64,000 nucleotides of DNA. Origin: Enoplolaimus lenunculus. Its lineage: Eukaryota; Nematoda; Enoplea; Enoplida; Thoracostomopsidae. The stretch covers positions 62,001 to 126,000 of the forward strand of contig JASANG010001770.1 in assembly GCA_030248215.1 (NCBI GenBank), given 5' to 3'. The notes under the pieces are model-generated. The model ran no database searches and was not told the DNA's origin. It saw only the letters and a program-made list of their open reading frames with translations. The position numbers and the translations under genes were made by a program. Each line of letters begins with the position of its first letter. Position 1 is the stretch's first letter. Below, in pieces: positions 35,765-47,080 of this stretch.

Positions 35765-37562
35765 ATGGCTACTTATCTATCACGGAATATCTTTCCAATT
35801 TTCAGCCGACACGCCAGCAAGTCTTTTGCCCTACAGTCGCCACTGAACCCACTCCATGTATCTGTAGCTATTTCAACCGTTACTACAAGCCCTTATTACA
35901 GCAGTTTCTGTACGCCAGCCTCAAATCAAGCCACCCGCTTACAACAACCTCAACGGCTTCTTTCAACGATTACTGAGCAATCTCCGCTTGTTGCACCGCA
36001 ACAGGAGACGGCAACAGCTCATCACGAATTGCACCACGTCGTACTTCCGTTGAACGGCGACACCAGACACGAAGCTTTTGAGCTTCTTCAAAGATCTTTC
36101 CGCGTCCACGAACCTTTGTTGAGAGCGATGAATGTTGCTCGAGATGAAAGTGCTCATGCGTTTTGGGATATGATTGAACGAGCAATTAGCGAACACATTT
36201 CGTTTGTAGCGATCGACGAAACGGATCCGACACGAGCAGTCGGGTTAAGGATTAATTCTGTGGTTGAGGTAAATAAGATTGCGGTCAACATGTGTATTCC
36301 TGGCTATGCCGCACACCTCTGAGCGGTGCCGTACGCCTGTGGGCGCCAGGCTGTGCAGCCAGACGTTTGCCGCCGGCAGCTTCGCCTTTTGATACATTGT
36401 ATCGAGGAGGTTTCGGCAATATCGGTGGTGAAACTTGTCGCTTTGATGAAAAAAAATTGCGGAATGAGTTTGAATTTATTAAACCAAGATGTCTCAAACA
36501 AAGAAATGTAAAAACATATTTTTAGCAATGCATTATATGTATTATTGCTAAAATATGCCAATATCAAACAACAATAGAGTTGGCCTAATTTTTCACCCCC
36601 GGTTCCAGGTCACGGAAAAATGGATAATGTTTAGGATCAGATTTTTTGACCTTCAGAGTTGAACACGGCAGTTAGCTGCAATGCGCATCCGAAAGAAAAC
36701 TAAATTTTGGATGTGGCGCGCTTGAATGTCTTGTAACTGTGCGTTATTTTGGCCCATGTATGGAACAGGGTTGGAACAATAGTATAAGCATATTCCTAAG
36801 CCTAAGCCTAAGCCTAAGCGTATGCATGACCCTATTCCTAAGCCTAAGCCCAAGCCTAAGCCTAAGCAAAAAATTAGTCTAAAGCTAAACTGACTCTATT
36901 ATAGCCCCTCCGGAAAACGATCCGGCCCTGTTCTATAGATGGACCATTATTTTTAACATAACGTGCGACGACATCTGGAATCATTAATGCAAGTCTAACA
37001 CATTTCTATCCAATTTTAGTTTTAAGCGAGGAAGAAAAGTATTCTGAATTTGAAATTAATTTATTTTCTCGGTAAATTAAAATCTTTTGGTTTAAGTTTT
37101 GCGTTTTGAAACGAACATTTTTTGTTCCAGAAATCAGCCACACCATATCTTCTTGATACAACTGTTTACGACGACAAACTCAATGCAATTTACGCATATC
37201 TGAACGCTCTTGACGGTGATATTTTCGACTTGTTGCCGCCTGAAGATGCCGCTCGCCGGGTGTTCAAGTTTGTTGCTGTGTCAGTCGACGCCTCACGAAT
37301 GCGAACCGGAATAGCGCAATCGCTAATCGAGTATACCCTGCGATTAATTGATGAACGCCATGAAGATTACGATTACTTAGCTACGTCAGCAACATCGATT
37401 CGTACTCAAAATTTGTATCGAATTAAGTTGGGATATCAGTTGCTTAAAAATTTGCCCATTGAAACATTTGAACTTCCTGACGGAACCAGACCGTTTCGAG
37501 CAATGCCTGCCGATAATAAAAGTGGTATGTTGTTGGTGAAAAAAGTTGCGAAACTACGTTAA
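35765..37562 (+). CDS. GNAT-fold N-acetyltransferase (arylalkylamine-like)
   Basis: Probably transfers an acetyl group from acetyl-CoA to an amine; the substrate cannot be read from sequence. Exon 1 (35765-36268, 168 codons) and exon 2 (37131-37562) join in phase 0 across an 862-bp GTAAAT...CAG intron, giving 311 residues. Residues ~95-165 form the N-terminal GNAT part, with the RSFRVHEPLLRAM stretch typical of arylalkylamine-type enzymes. Exon 2 carries the beta4 VAVSVDAS and the acetyl-CoA loop RMRTGIA at 224-230, then TSATSIRTQNLYRIKLGYQLL, the usual helix-turn motif of the family. The loop is degenerate: methionine occupies the first position of (R/Q)xxGx(G/A). The first ~75 residues are rich in Ser, Thr and Arg and lack acidic residues, which could be a mitochondrial presequence. 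Family is sure, subfamily likely, substrate unknown. Confidence 0.85.
36751..36945 (-). mobile_element. TTAGGC MITE, type B2, in acetyltransferase intron
   Basis: Minus-orientation copy: GGCCCATGTATGGAACAGGG at the left, CCGGCCCTGTTCTATAGATGG at the right. It has two groups of CCTAAG units, including CATATTCCTAAGCCTAAGCC. It fills almost a quarter of the 862-bp intron. Confidence 0.7.
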
Positions 37563-37742
37563 CGAATGTCAGACATTGAATCCATGGGTTTGATGCCTTG
37601 CTGATGAACTAGTTTGGTTGAAATTTTGGAAACAAAACGGTTAAAAAGTAAGCAAAATTTAGTATATACTTTTAACAACTACAATGAATACATTTTTTAA
37701 TGATTTTAAATGTGAGAAAAAATTTTTCTGTATAAAAGCATA

Positions 37743-37748
37743 AATAAA
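37743..37748 (+). promoter_or_regulatory. Candidate poly(A) signal of the acetyltransferase
   Basis: AATAAA 181 bp past the stop codon and the only perfect hexamer before the tandem repeat begins. Confidence 0.45.
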
Positions 37749-37846
37749 TCACTAGTATTTTTTATGGCTCTTCAAAAATTAGGACAAACTACTCAACTTT
37801 AAAGTAGTGCTTAAAGTTTGTAAAAGTACTAAATTTTATAGTGTAC

Positions 37847-38154
37847 GAGGCTGCAAATGATTGGTTAACAGCAAGGTGGAGTTGAAATGAAACTTTGAAA
37901 TAATGTGATTGGTTATCCCATGTATAGAACAGGGCCGGATTGGTTTATGAGGCTGCAAATGATTGGTTAACGGCAAGGTGGAGTTGAAATGAAACTTTGA
38001 AATAATTTGATTGGTTATCTCAAGTATATAACAGGGCCGGATTGGTTTATGAGGCTGCAAATGATTGGTTAACGGCAAGGTGGAATTCAAATGAAACTTT
38101 GAAATAAATTTGATTAATTATCCCAAGTATAGAACACGGCCGGATTGGTTAATT
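37847..38154. repeat. Three tandem 102-bp units
   Basis: Units start at 37847, 37949 and 38051, each with GAGGCTGCAAATGATTGGTT, GGCAAGGTGGA and AACTTTGAAATAA, ending GGGCCGGATTGGTT. The first two are exactly 102 bp. ATTGGTT (CCAAT in reverse) recurs about three times per unit. The minus frame is open through the array with a repeated peptide, which follows from the repeat and is not taken as a gene. Confidence 0.85.
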
Positions 38155-38498
38155 AGGATAAACAAACAAATGATATATGCAATCGAAATGAAAATGTTTG
38201 GGCGACGAGAAAAATCTATACCATTCATATTGTGAATTCGAAGTTCTGCGTAAATGTAATAGAATATAGAAATCTTTGTTTGATGATCTAAAATAATGGT
38301 ATTTCGCTACCTCCCTTCAGTGAATTCGCATTTAGATGGTCTTTTCTTTTTTCTTTTGCATATGTATTCTGTATTACCTACATATGCATGTGTAAACAAG
38401 ATAAAGCTGCAATTGTATATATTATAAAATGTTATAAGTTGTATATATATTATAAAATTATATTATACATAAATCTCTTATAATAGACGGACAAACGT

Positions 38499-40488
38499 GT
38501 AGGTGGCTGTGCCACTCCTAAATATATTTCAAACTAAAAACAAAACAAATCTAAATCTAAAACCACACCTTAAGGGAGTCCCCGGCTCCGCCTAGTCTCT
38601 CTTAGAACTTAAGAGCTCCCCTTTTAAAGCCCAAGTTTCCGTTTAACACATAACGCCAATATTATATACTGGGTAAACCTGCGCCCTGCGAAATCCAGTA
38701 ACGACTCAATCCCCTGATTCCCTTCACATGCTATGCCATCGTGACTCTTCCTTAATGCTAATTCAACTCCGGTCTTACTTACCAATGAGAAGTTCGCGAT
38801 TTTGTCTAGACCCTGTATCCTGTATCACCCTTTATGCAGTCCTTTTCTCGATGTACGCTTATAGCTCTGATTTAGTAAACGCGGCCGGTAAATGTTTATT
38901 GACCCACCCAAACCCTTGTATAACACCAAGTATGAACGAGTAAATCACAGGTTATGCAACTTAACTCGTAGCCTGATCCGGAATCCTTAAAGCCTATGCC
39001 TAAATCCGTTTTAGTCCAGCCACTGGCTTTACCGATACCAACACTTTACTCTTTCCAGACTCCGTGCAATTCCAACCCCGTTAAAATTACACACAATTTT
39101 ACCATGCACTCTAACCCCGTTTGAGATGCACCCAAGTTCCGACCAATCTAACCCTGTTAGAATTGGTCACTCCGTCGTAGAATAATAAACCTAACCCCGT
39201 TAGATGTATTAGACTAATTTTCCCAGGTTCTCCGGTAAGTTCCAAGTGTCCGTTTAACACATAACACCAGTATTCTATACTGGGTAAACTAAACGCCTTG
39301 CGCTACTCCGATTCAACTCGACACCGTGGTTTCCTTCACATTCCTAAGCCACCGTGACAATGCCTAAGTTTCAATTCAATCAAGCCTTACCTACTCGATG
39401 CAAGTCGCTACTCCGTTCTGCACAAACACAACAAGAAAATTTTGAAAACTATAAGCTCCGAAAAATACTAAGAATTTACCAACTCGCACCAGCTAAGAAC
39501 TAATAATAATTCCGGTCCTGGCTACCCCCGTGCGTCTCGACCTAATTTGCATACAAACCGACACCCACAATTGGGTGTCCGCCGATGCTAGCTTATGTCC
39601 AGAGCCACCTATACTGTACAGTTTCCTATAACAACAACAACCTATAACAACAACAATACCGTCCAATAAGAAAGCACCATTTTAGTGCTGACATAGCCTA
39701 GCTATGTCGTTATCCGCAATACCAGCCACAACAATATGCAATACTATTCAATGGCCACGCAGGGCCCAGGTAAGGTTTGACATTGCGGACACAGCCGCCA
39801 TAGCATCGGTTTTAACATTTTTACGCCTTGTAGCAACGCCTAAGCCTAACTTAGGTTCTAAGAGAGACTAGGTGGAGCCAGGGACTCATTTAAGGTGTGG
39901 TTTTAATTTAGGGTTTTATTTTTGTTTTAGTTTTGTTTGAAATAGGTAAGTGTGGCAGAGCCACCTACAACCAATACTTCCGCCTTCAACCCGAGACAAT
40001 CGCCAATTAACAAGAAACTCAATAAACTGCACACAAAATTCTTAGCAAAATATCCAACCGCTTGGTCCTAGCTCGAAAGTAAAAGTGATTCCGGTTCCGG
40101 CTACCCCTGTGCGTCTCGACCTTTGCATACAGACCGACACTCAGAATCGTGTGTCCGCCGACTCCAAATTAGGTCGAGAGCCACCCATCCTGTACATCTC
40201 CTTATACAGCAACAACAACCTACAACAACAACAATAATAACCAATCATGTCGGACACTCACAATATGCTGACTTAGACTAGTTAAGTCGTTTACCGTAAA
40301 TCCTGCCATACCCTTTATACAACATTATTCATTGGCCTCGCAGGGCCCAGGTAAGTTTTACATTGCGGACGCAGCCGCCATAGCATAGTTTTTAACGATT
40401 TTACGCCTTGTAGCCACGCCTAACCCTAACTTAAGTTCTAAGAGAGACTAGGTGCAGCCAGGGAACCAAGAGTGGCAGAGCCACCTAC
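38499..40488. mobile_element. Non-autonomous DNA transposon with ~115-bp TIRs and extra right end
   Basis: Left end GTAGGTGGCTGTGCCACTCC and right end GGCAGAGCCACCTAC (39968) are inverted over about 115 bp, including ACCACACCTTAA, TCCGCCTAGTCTCTCTTAGA and their complements. The right ~480 bp (39490-39968) is repeated at 40085-40488 with the same order of blocks (GCGTCTCGACC, CAACAACAACAATA, GCAGGGCCCAGGTAAG, GACGCAGCCGCCATAGCA). Interior blocks near 38630 and 39240 (CCGTTTAACACATAAC) also repeat. A 71-codon frame at 38728 resembles no transposase, so it probably moves in trans. Confidence 0.7.
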
Positions 40489-40826
40489 ATCGCTCAGTGA
40501 GTCAAATTTGACTCTGGCGGAGTCGAATTTGACTCTGGCGGAGCCGAATTTGACTCTGGCGGAGCCGAACTCGACTCTGGCGGAGTCGAACTTGACTCTG
40601 GCGGAGTCGAACTTGACTCTGGCGGAGTCGAATTTGACTCTGGCGGAGTCGAATTTGACTCTGGCGGAGTCGAATTTGACTCTGGTGGAGTCGAATTTGA
40701 CTCTGGCGGAGTCGAATTTGACTCTGGTGGAGTCGAATTTGACTCTGGCGGAGTCGAATTTTAGTTTGTGTAGTCCAGAAAAGCCTATTTCAAGAGTGTC
40801 AACTTGACCCACCACTGTTTGCGGTG
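40489..40826. repeat. 21-bp minisatellite inside a GAGTC MITE remnant
   Basis: Twelve tandem 21-bp units, GAGTCGAATTTGACTC followed by TGGCG, at about 40497-40760. They are followed by the normal MITE right arm (TTTGTGTAGTCCAGAAAAGCC) and end CACCACTGTTTGCGGTG. The left MITE end is lost at the junction with the transposon. Because 21 is a multiple of 3, both strands are open with a 7-residue repeat (ESNLTLA or RVKFDSA); this is not evidence of a protein. Confidence 0.85.
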
Positions 40827-40830
40827 TACG

Positions 40831-43057
40831 TTTCGGTGGACGAACCTGTAGAAATATTCAGGTCAGCCAGGACAGGTTAGTGTGTCGGAGTGCAGCCATT
40901 CGGCTTTTAACGCATAATTTTCTACACTAAAGTCGAGAAAACATGCAGTCCCACACGCAAGGGCTAGCAAGCAGACAACCCTATGCAATTTCAGGACGCA
41001 AAGCGTAAACTGTGAAAAGAAGTCTTGTAGTGCGGTGTTCGTGTTGTCACAATGTCAAGTTCAAAAAGTTTCAATTGTCTACTAACCTGATGAGACGGTC
41101 ATTGTGCAGCAACATTATATTGTTCTACATAATCCCTACGTGTATTACGTACTGCATTGAAATATATTGGAAATCTTCTACGCAAACGAAAACGCAGTAG
41201 CTAATTTGGTGCTTTGCCGTTAATTTTCTTAGTGCCCGCAAATAAAGTAGCATGAAGTGATATTTGCCACAAGTTTGGAACATCATTATGATCAGCTGAG
41301 AGCAGTTTTGTATTTTTGAAACGATTAAAAAGTAAGTTGCGTTTTACTTTGCTGTGCCGATCACCCATATCCGTCGCAAAAACGCAGCTCAACTAAATAA
41401 ACATTTCGAACATTTACTTAACTATAGAAGTATATTAATTCAACATGAAAGAACTTGTTTATGGTGATCTTGACAAAGATTATATTTCATTTTAAAGTCT
41501 CAGCACAAACTTTATGGATATATACCTGAATGGTGCTTGAAGGCCCACAATGGATATATTTGAGATTTTCTAAATATCTGTGGTGATGACTGCAAGCAAT
41601 ATGCCGCTAAAAACTCAGCATCCGCAGTTTCGCAACCGAATCCAAGTCTATGGTATTTCTTCAAAATTTAAACCCACATTGGAATCTAAAATCTCAACTC
41701 CTATGCCATTTCGCCTAGTAAAATTAAGCAGCAAACAATAGTAAGCAAACGAAAAGCACAACGCACAAACACCAGTAAAACCACATGAATAAAATACGCA
41801 AAATAACTTCGGGTACAAACAAGTAAAAAGTTAACAGTATTAACGAACTGTCCAGAATTATTCATACATGCGATTGTCGTACTACCATTTTTTCTCTCTG
41901 TAGTACTTAGAAATACGAAACTCATACTTAACTCGCAAAACAAAACTTGCAGTCTTATTTTGGCTTAATAACAACAGAATCGACAAAATGGCGAACATTA
42001 ACAGTGAAACACTGAAATCTAACTTTGTGTTGTGTGAAATCCTCTTGAACATTATAGTTGCAAATCGTGAGAACTGATAAAGCATATCGAAAGTTTAGAC
42101 TAGTTACAATTCAAACCTAAACAAATCAATGAGTGAACATAACTATTTTAGCATAACATCAATGCACGTTGTCATATTTACATAAAGATGAAAACTCAAA
42201 CATAACCGATAGCCAATAATAATGAAATTGCAAATAAATAGCTCTTAAAATTTTAAAATATTTGAAAACAAGCCAAATTGCACATCAAAGCATTCCAATA
42301 GTTCTCTGTTCCATAATTATGACGCTTCCTACCGAATCTTTCTTTCACCATCTTAGTCTTAAACCACGCTCTAATATTAAAATCATTAAAAAATACGATC
42401 ACACAAACACTTTGTACCTTGTCCGTACAAAACTCCGAAACTACAAATTTGCATTTAAAGAGCGCAACAAGAAACAGATTAGTTACAACTGTAAGAAAAA
42501 TAACATAATCATGATACATCGGACAAATCAAAATATTTTAAGCATAGACAAACAGTGTTAATAATATTATAAAATGAACGCTAATATTATTTTTGTTAAC
42601 GATATTCCATAATGGTCAACATTACATCGTGTTCGATATAACAGTTGAACATCCAGAGCGAAAATGGACAATTCGCCTGAAATAAAACAGACTAACATCA
42701 TAACGAGCGGCAACGGCTAAGACAAATCAAATTCAGGAAAATTGGAGTGGGCACCACCAGACAAAACGGAATTAATTATGAAAATACCATATATTGTGTT
42801 ACCGAAATGCTCAACTATTTTATTACCGAAACTTGGATGTTGCGCAATTATTGCACCTAAACAAACTGATTTAACGCCACTAGAATACTATAGTGGCTTG
42901 AAAAAATAAATTGTTCATCTATTGAAAGGACACAAATAACATTTTCTTGTTAACGTACTGCTAGTGTTACTACGAAAAAGCAACAAAGCTTACATTGCTT
43001 AAATTTTTCATTTTTGTGTTTTGTTTAAATCGCGATTTGCACAAACAATTGCAACTT
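40831..43057. other. 3' flank of HUWE1, no gene seen
   Basis: AT-rich DNA with short open frames on both strands (e.g. 41012-41200 +, 41701-41943 -) that lack family resemblance or splice context. The part next to 43057 is presumably the HUWE1 3' untranslated region. Confidence 0.5.
42818..42823 (-). promoter_or_regulatory. Candidate poly(A) signal of HUWE1
   Basis: TTTATT on the + strand, read AATAAA on the gene's strand, 235 bp past the stop codon. Other such hexamers may exist further down. Confidence 0.35.
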
Positions 43058-46000
43058 TTACGCGAAACCAAACCCTTCCGAACATTCATGAATCGCTGTC
43101 ATAAGCATTGAACGCAACTTATCATACGTTTCGTAAACCGGCAAATCAAGCTGATTGAAGCTGAAATAATTGATTCAAGATTATCAATTTTTATTTAAAT
43201 GCTTACTCGCGCAATGTAAAATTCATTCTTTCTATCAAGAAATTTGTCAAATTCTAATAGCATGTAACATAATAACTGCTTCATTTCGGGCCAACTCCTG
43301 TTCCGGCAAACCTTCACCACCTGCGGCTGCTGTAATTTTTAAATTCAGATTGCGGCATCTCAGATACTGACCCAGAATGAGCACCCGTTTCGAAAAAAAT
43401 TTATGGAAGCACCGATACCTTTTTGAAAATATGTAAACCATTCAGTCACATAACAAACTGGAAAGCAGCTGGCATAATTTTTTCGCATCTCTAGACTGGT
43501 TTGCGTGGTCGTCTGATGATGTGTTATCAAACTATTGATTTACGTGATCGTCTGCCGCCGTACGGTAAATTCACGTTCGAGGTCGCGTGGCGGCATACGG
43601 TGCCGTAAGACATTAAAATAGTCAAAAAGTTAAGCGTAACCATCAGTTAGACTAAACATCATTTATTGCTGTATCGAACTTACCACGTATGCGCAGTTGG
43701 CAGGCGGTCTGTGGACCGATCGTCACGATGAATTTGAAACCGCTGGGCGCCGTTCATACCTTCGAGATGAGCGAAGCCTTGCAAAGGCACTTTCGACGTC
43801 CCCGTCAAAAATTGAAGAAATTTTGCAAGCGTTGCTTGATCAAATGACCGCATTGCACGCCAAAACCATTGAATCTAAAAATGGACCATGAATATGAAAC
43901 AGGGACTACTAGCTGGTTTCGCATGCAAGCCTGTAAAATGAAATCAAGAGAATAAACGCTGATAAAAGATAAAACCAATGCGTTTGATTTAAGAATTCCA
44001 AACACGAGCACCAGCGAATAAAATGCTGTTATAATGAAACACGGTTTTCGTTATTTTAAACACAGCTTCCACTTCAGATCATGGCATAACTACAGCTATA
44101 TAACTTCAGATGAGATTCCCCAAATGGGCCAGAGCGAGTATAGTTGACGGCTTCCTAAGCACGATGTGAGTTACGATTGAAAATCAAAAAGTAAAACAGT
44201 TTTAGTCCAATTTCAAAGCTTTACTTGCAAAGATTCCTTGGTATATTTGTAATATTCAGTATTCGTTCGTAAATCTTCAATATCAATGCTTGGTAGACCC
44301 GAAATCAGCAGCTCAAGTTCTTGTTCGTTAAATATTCCAATTAGTCGTTTTGGAATAATATCGTAGAAACCTTTCAAAAATGCGTCCAATTGTTGACGAA
44401 TTGCACCTGTAGGAGCCGCAAAATTGAAATAATATAACAAATTGCCCATCAAGATAGAGCATTAAATTCCCAAAACAAAATTTTTCTATTTGTTTTCGCT
44501 GAGTTTCTAAACTATATACACAAAATTAATTTTTTCGAGCACACACTGTTAGTATAGTGCTAAGTAAGATAGAATATCGTAAAGGCATACGTCCAAGCTG
44601 CTTAGAAACCAAACGTCACAAAAACCAACCTACTATTTGCTCAAAACTAACCCCTTCTAGTTGACCCTATCTGCCAAACTTACTCGTCATTTTCATTTGG
44701 CAAACTAAATGAACATATTCTTTTTTGTTTTCCTCAGTTACAAGAATATCACGACCACCAGGTTTCAGATCACGTACGTCGCGTTCGCCAAATTCTTCAA
44801 CCTATAGAACAAAAATAACAATTTGAATTTAAAAAACACACACAGAAGTACACACCGGTTAGTTTACGTGCAAAAGTATAGAGAGGATAGATAAAATCAC
44901 TTACTGGCGGACGATAGCTTCAAACTGAAAAAGAATCAATGGTGTATTGATAGCTTACCTCAAGCGAAAAAGTCAAATCGTATCCCAAATCCTTGACATT
45001 ATTTTCAAGTAGATATTCAAGGCCTTTGAAAAAGTCCGGATCTTCACTTTCCATATCAGTATACCTAAATAGAAAAAATATCTGGTTAACACACAATTAT
45101 GGCACGGTTGACCTCAATAAACATAGTCGGGCTATACAATTTGTGCTAACTTCAATCTCCGTCGGCTTGGAAAAATGTCGAACATTTATTGCCCGCCGAG
45201 GTTACGTTGAAAAACTCAGGTACATAAAAAATCCATCACATTCTTGTCACATTAAATGTAACATATAGCATACCTTACAGACTTGCCCAAAATATGCTTG
45301 TAAAATGCCCGTGAAAAATAGCACTCCAGCAATTTGTTGTCGTATATTGCTTTAGCAATGAGACGGCCCACAAACTGAAAAGATCAAAAAGCACATTAGT
45401 GGTTTCGCACACTAATTAAAAATGTTTTTTGAACTTTGTCCTGCGCCTAGTCAGTTGACCTAACTATGATCCACACAGAATCGGCAATATTTTGACAGGT
45501 TATATGCAGATACAGACCGAATATGATATGAAATTCTCTCTACTTTCATAACTTGCGATTACCGTATTGCCTGAATTCTCACTAAAATTAAAGTTGGTCG
45601 CAACAAGTACGACCAGGAGAACCCCTGATTCCAGGTTATATGAATTTTGAAACAATAAAATCATTGATTTAACAATGAATTATAAAAAATGGTGGAATCG
45701 AAAATTTACCTTAAAATAATCCAAATGCTCTTTGTTGATATACGATGACGGGTTGATCATATACGTCACACGATCTCCAGGTGCAGTCATAAATAACGCG
45801 TAGTTTGGATTGAATATTTCGCGAGTGATGATACCGAACCATTCACGCAACAAACCACCTGCATCTTGCCCTTCTTCACCTAAAATATAATACTCAGTAA
45901 TCATAAGTAACCATGATTTTGGAAGGAAAAAACTAAGCGGTATGTTCCATAAAAATTTCTACAAAAGGGTCTTGCGTTGCAAACTGAAACCGTGTTTAAA

Positions 46001-47080
46001 AACCTGTACAAAAACCCAAAAGCGTTGTGTGATACCTGAACTCCCTCTTCTATATGATACAAAAAATGTCTTCATTGCAACAACCATGGTTCAGTAATTT
46101 GTGATTCGGAATGGATTTCCTACCATATCCGAAATTCAGAATTTCGGATTCACTCTGATAAACATTTACATGCGTATATATCTATATACACATAGATATA
46201 TACATTATATTATATACATACAATTTTTAAACTGGTAGCAATACTTTGCTTTTAACTTACCTTCGAATACAATATAAAATCGCCCTTTCCAGTCGTTTGA
46301 ACGGAGTCGATGCAATTCACGGAAACTATCTTGGAACACAAGATCACGCCGGATTCTAAGTGAAACATCGTCTCTGCTAAAACGAAGAAGAGAACATTAA
46401 TCAACAAGGATAAACTTGGAATGTTGTGCGGTGTGGTGCTGCTTGACAAATAATTTAAACAATAAAATGAGGACTGCTGTTTGACTTAAAGTTGCATGAC
46501 CTAACACCAACGGCTGATACGGTGGTATACACATCTGAGAATACGGCTCAGTCATACTTCGCATCGAAGACAAGGACCTATACTCTCAAATATATGTAGC
46601 ACCAATTACCAGTTAGTGATAAGCCTTGTAATTTTCACACCAGTAAATGGTGATACTCTAAATTCAGCACACAGTAGTTCGTCAGCATGAAAAGAAAACC
46701 TATTACTATCTGGCCACAAATGTTATTACACATACGAGAATTCGGCTCTTGATGTTCAAAAATTACACTCTAGTCGCGAACTATTAGCGCTGCTACTTGT
46801 GTGCGCAATTTCTTTGACTCAAATGAGTTTTATTCGTCTGTTTTACAAGTTATCGCTTGGTGGTGATAGCTTGTAGTTGACGTTGTTATTATTTTGAGAA
46901 TATGGTTCGTTGATACATACCGCAGTCCAGAGTCCAAATGTTCAAGCTCGCGTCGAAAATACCGCCGTTTGATGTCAAAATCCAGCAAACGTGTATGGTC
47001 GACCAACACTGAGAACGGACCATCCGCGAGATGGCATTGACTTTGACGTAAAATATGATTCAGTACGTCGCGATGCTTTT
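43058..47080 (-). other. HECT catalytic domain of HUWE1
   Basis: Nine exons encode the bilobal HECT domain, very close to the vertebrate form: [103 protein letters not shown] and [21 protein letters not shown]. The active-site cysteine that takes ubiquitin from the E2 is the C of HTCFNQ. Its TGC codon is split by the last intron (TG at 43685-43684, C at 43160). All hallmark residues are present, so the ligase should be active. Confidence 0.95.

Noticed and set aside
36292-36525. Alternative 3' coding exon of the acetyltransferase
   Set aside because: Reading through the donor stops after 18 codons, and the frame at 36292 has no similarity to GNAT proteins; exon 2 at 37131 restores the family fold.
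38728-38943. 71-codon frame in the inverted-end transposon as a transposase
   Set aside because: Too short, no catalytic motif, and in a region with internal repeats.
40438-40815. Long open frames on both strands with heptapeptide repeats
   Set aside because: They follow from a 21-bp tandem repeat without stop codons inside a MITE remnant; no start context, domain or splice support.
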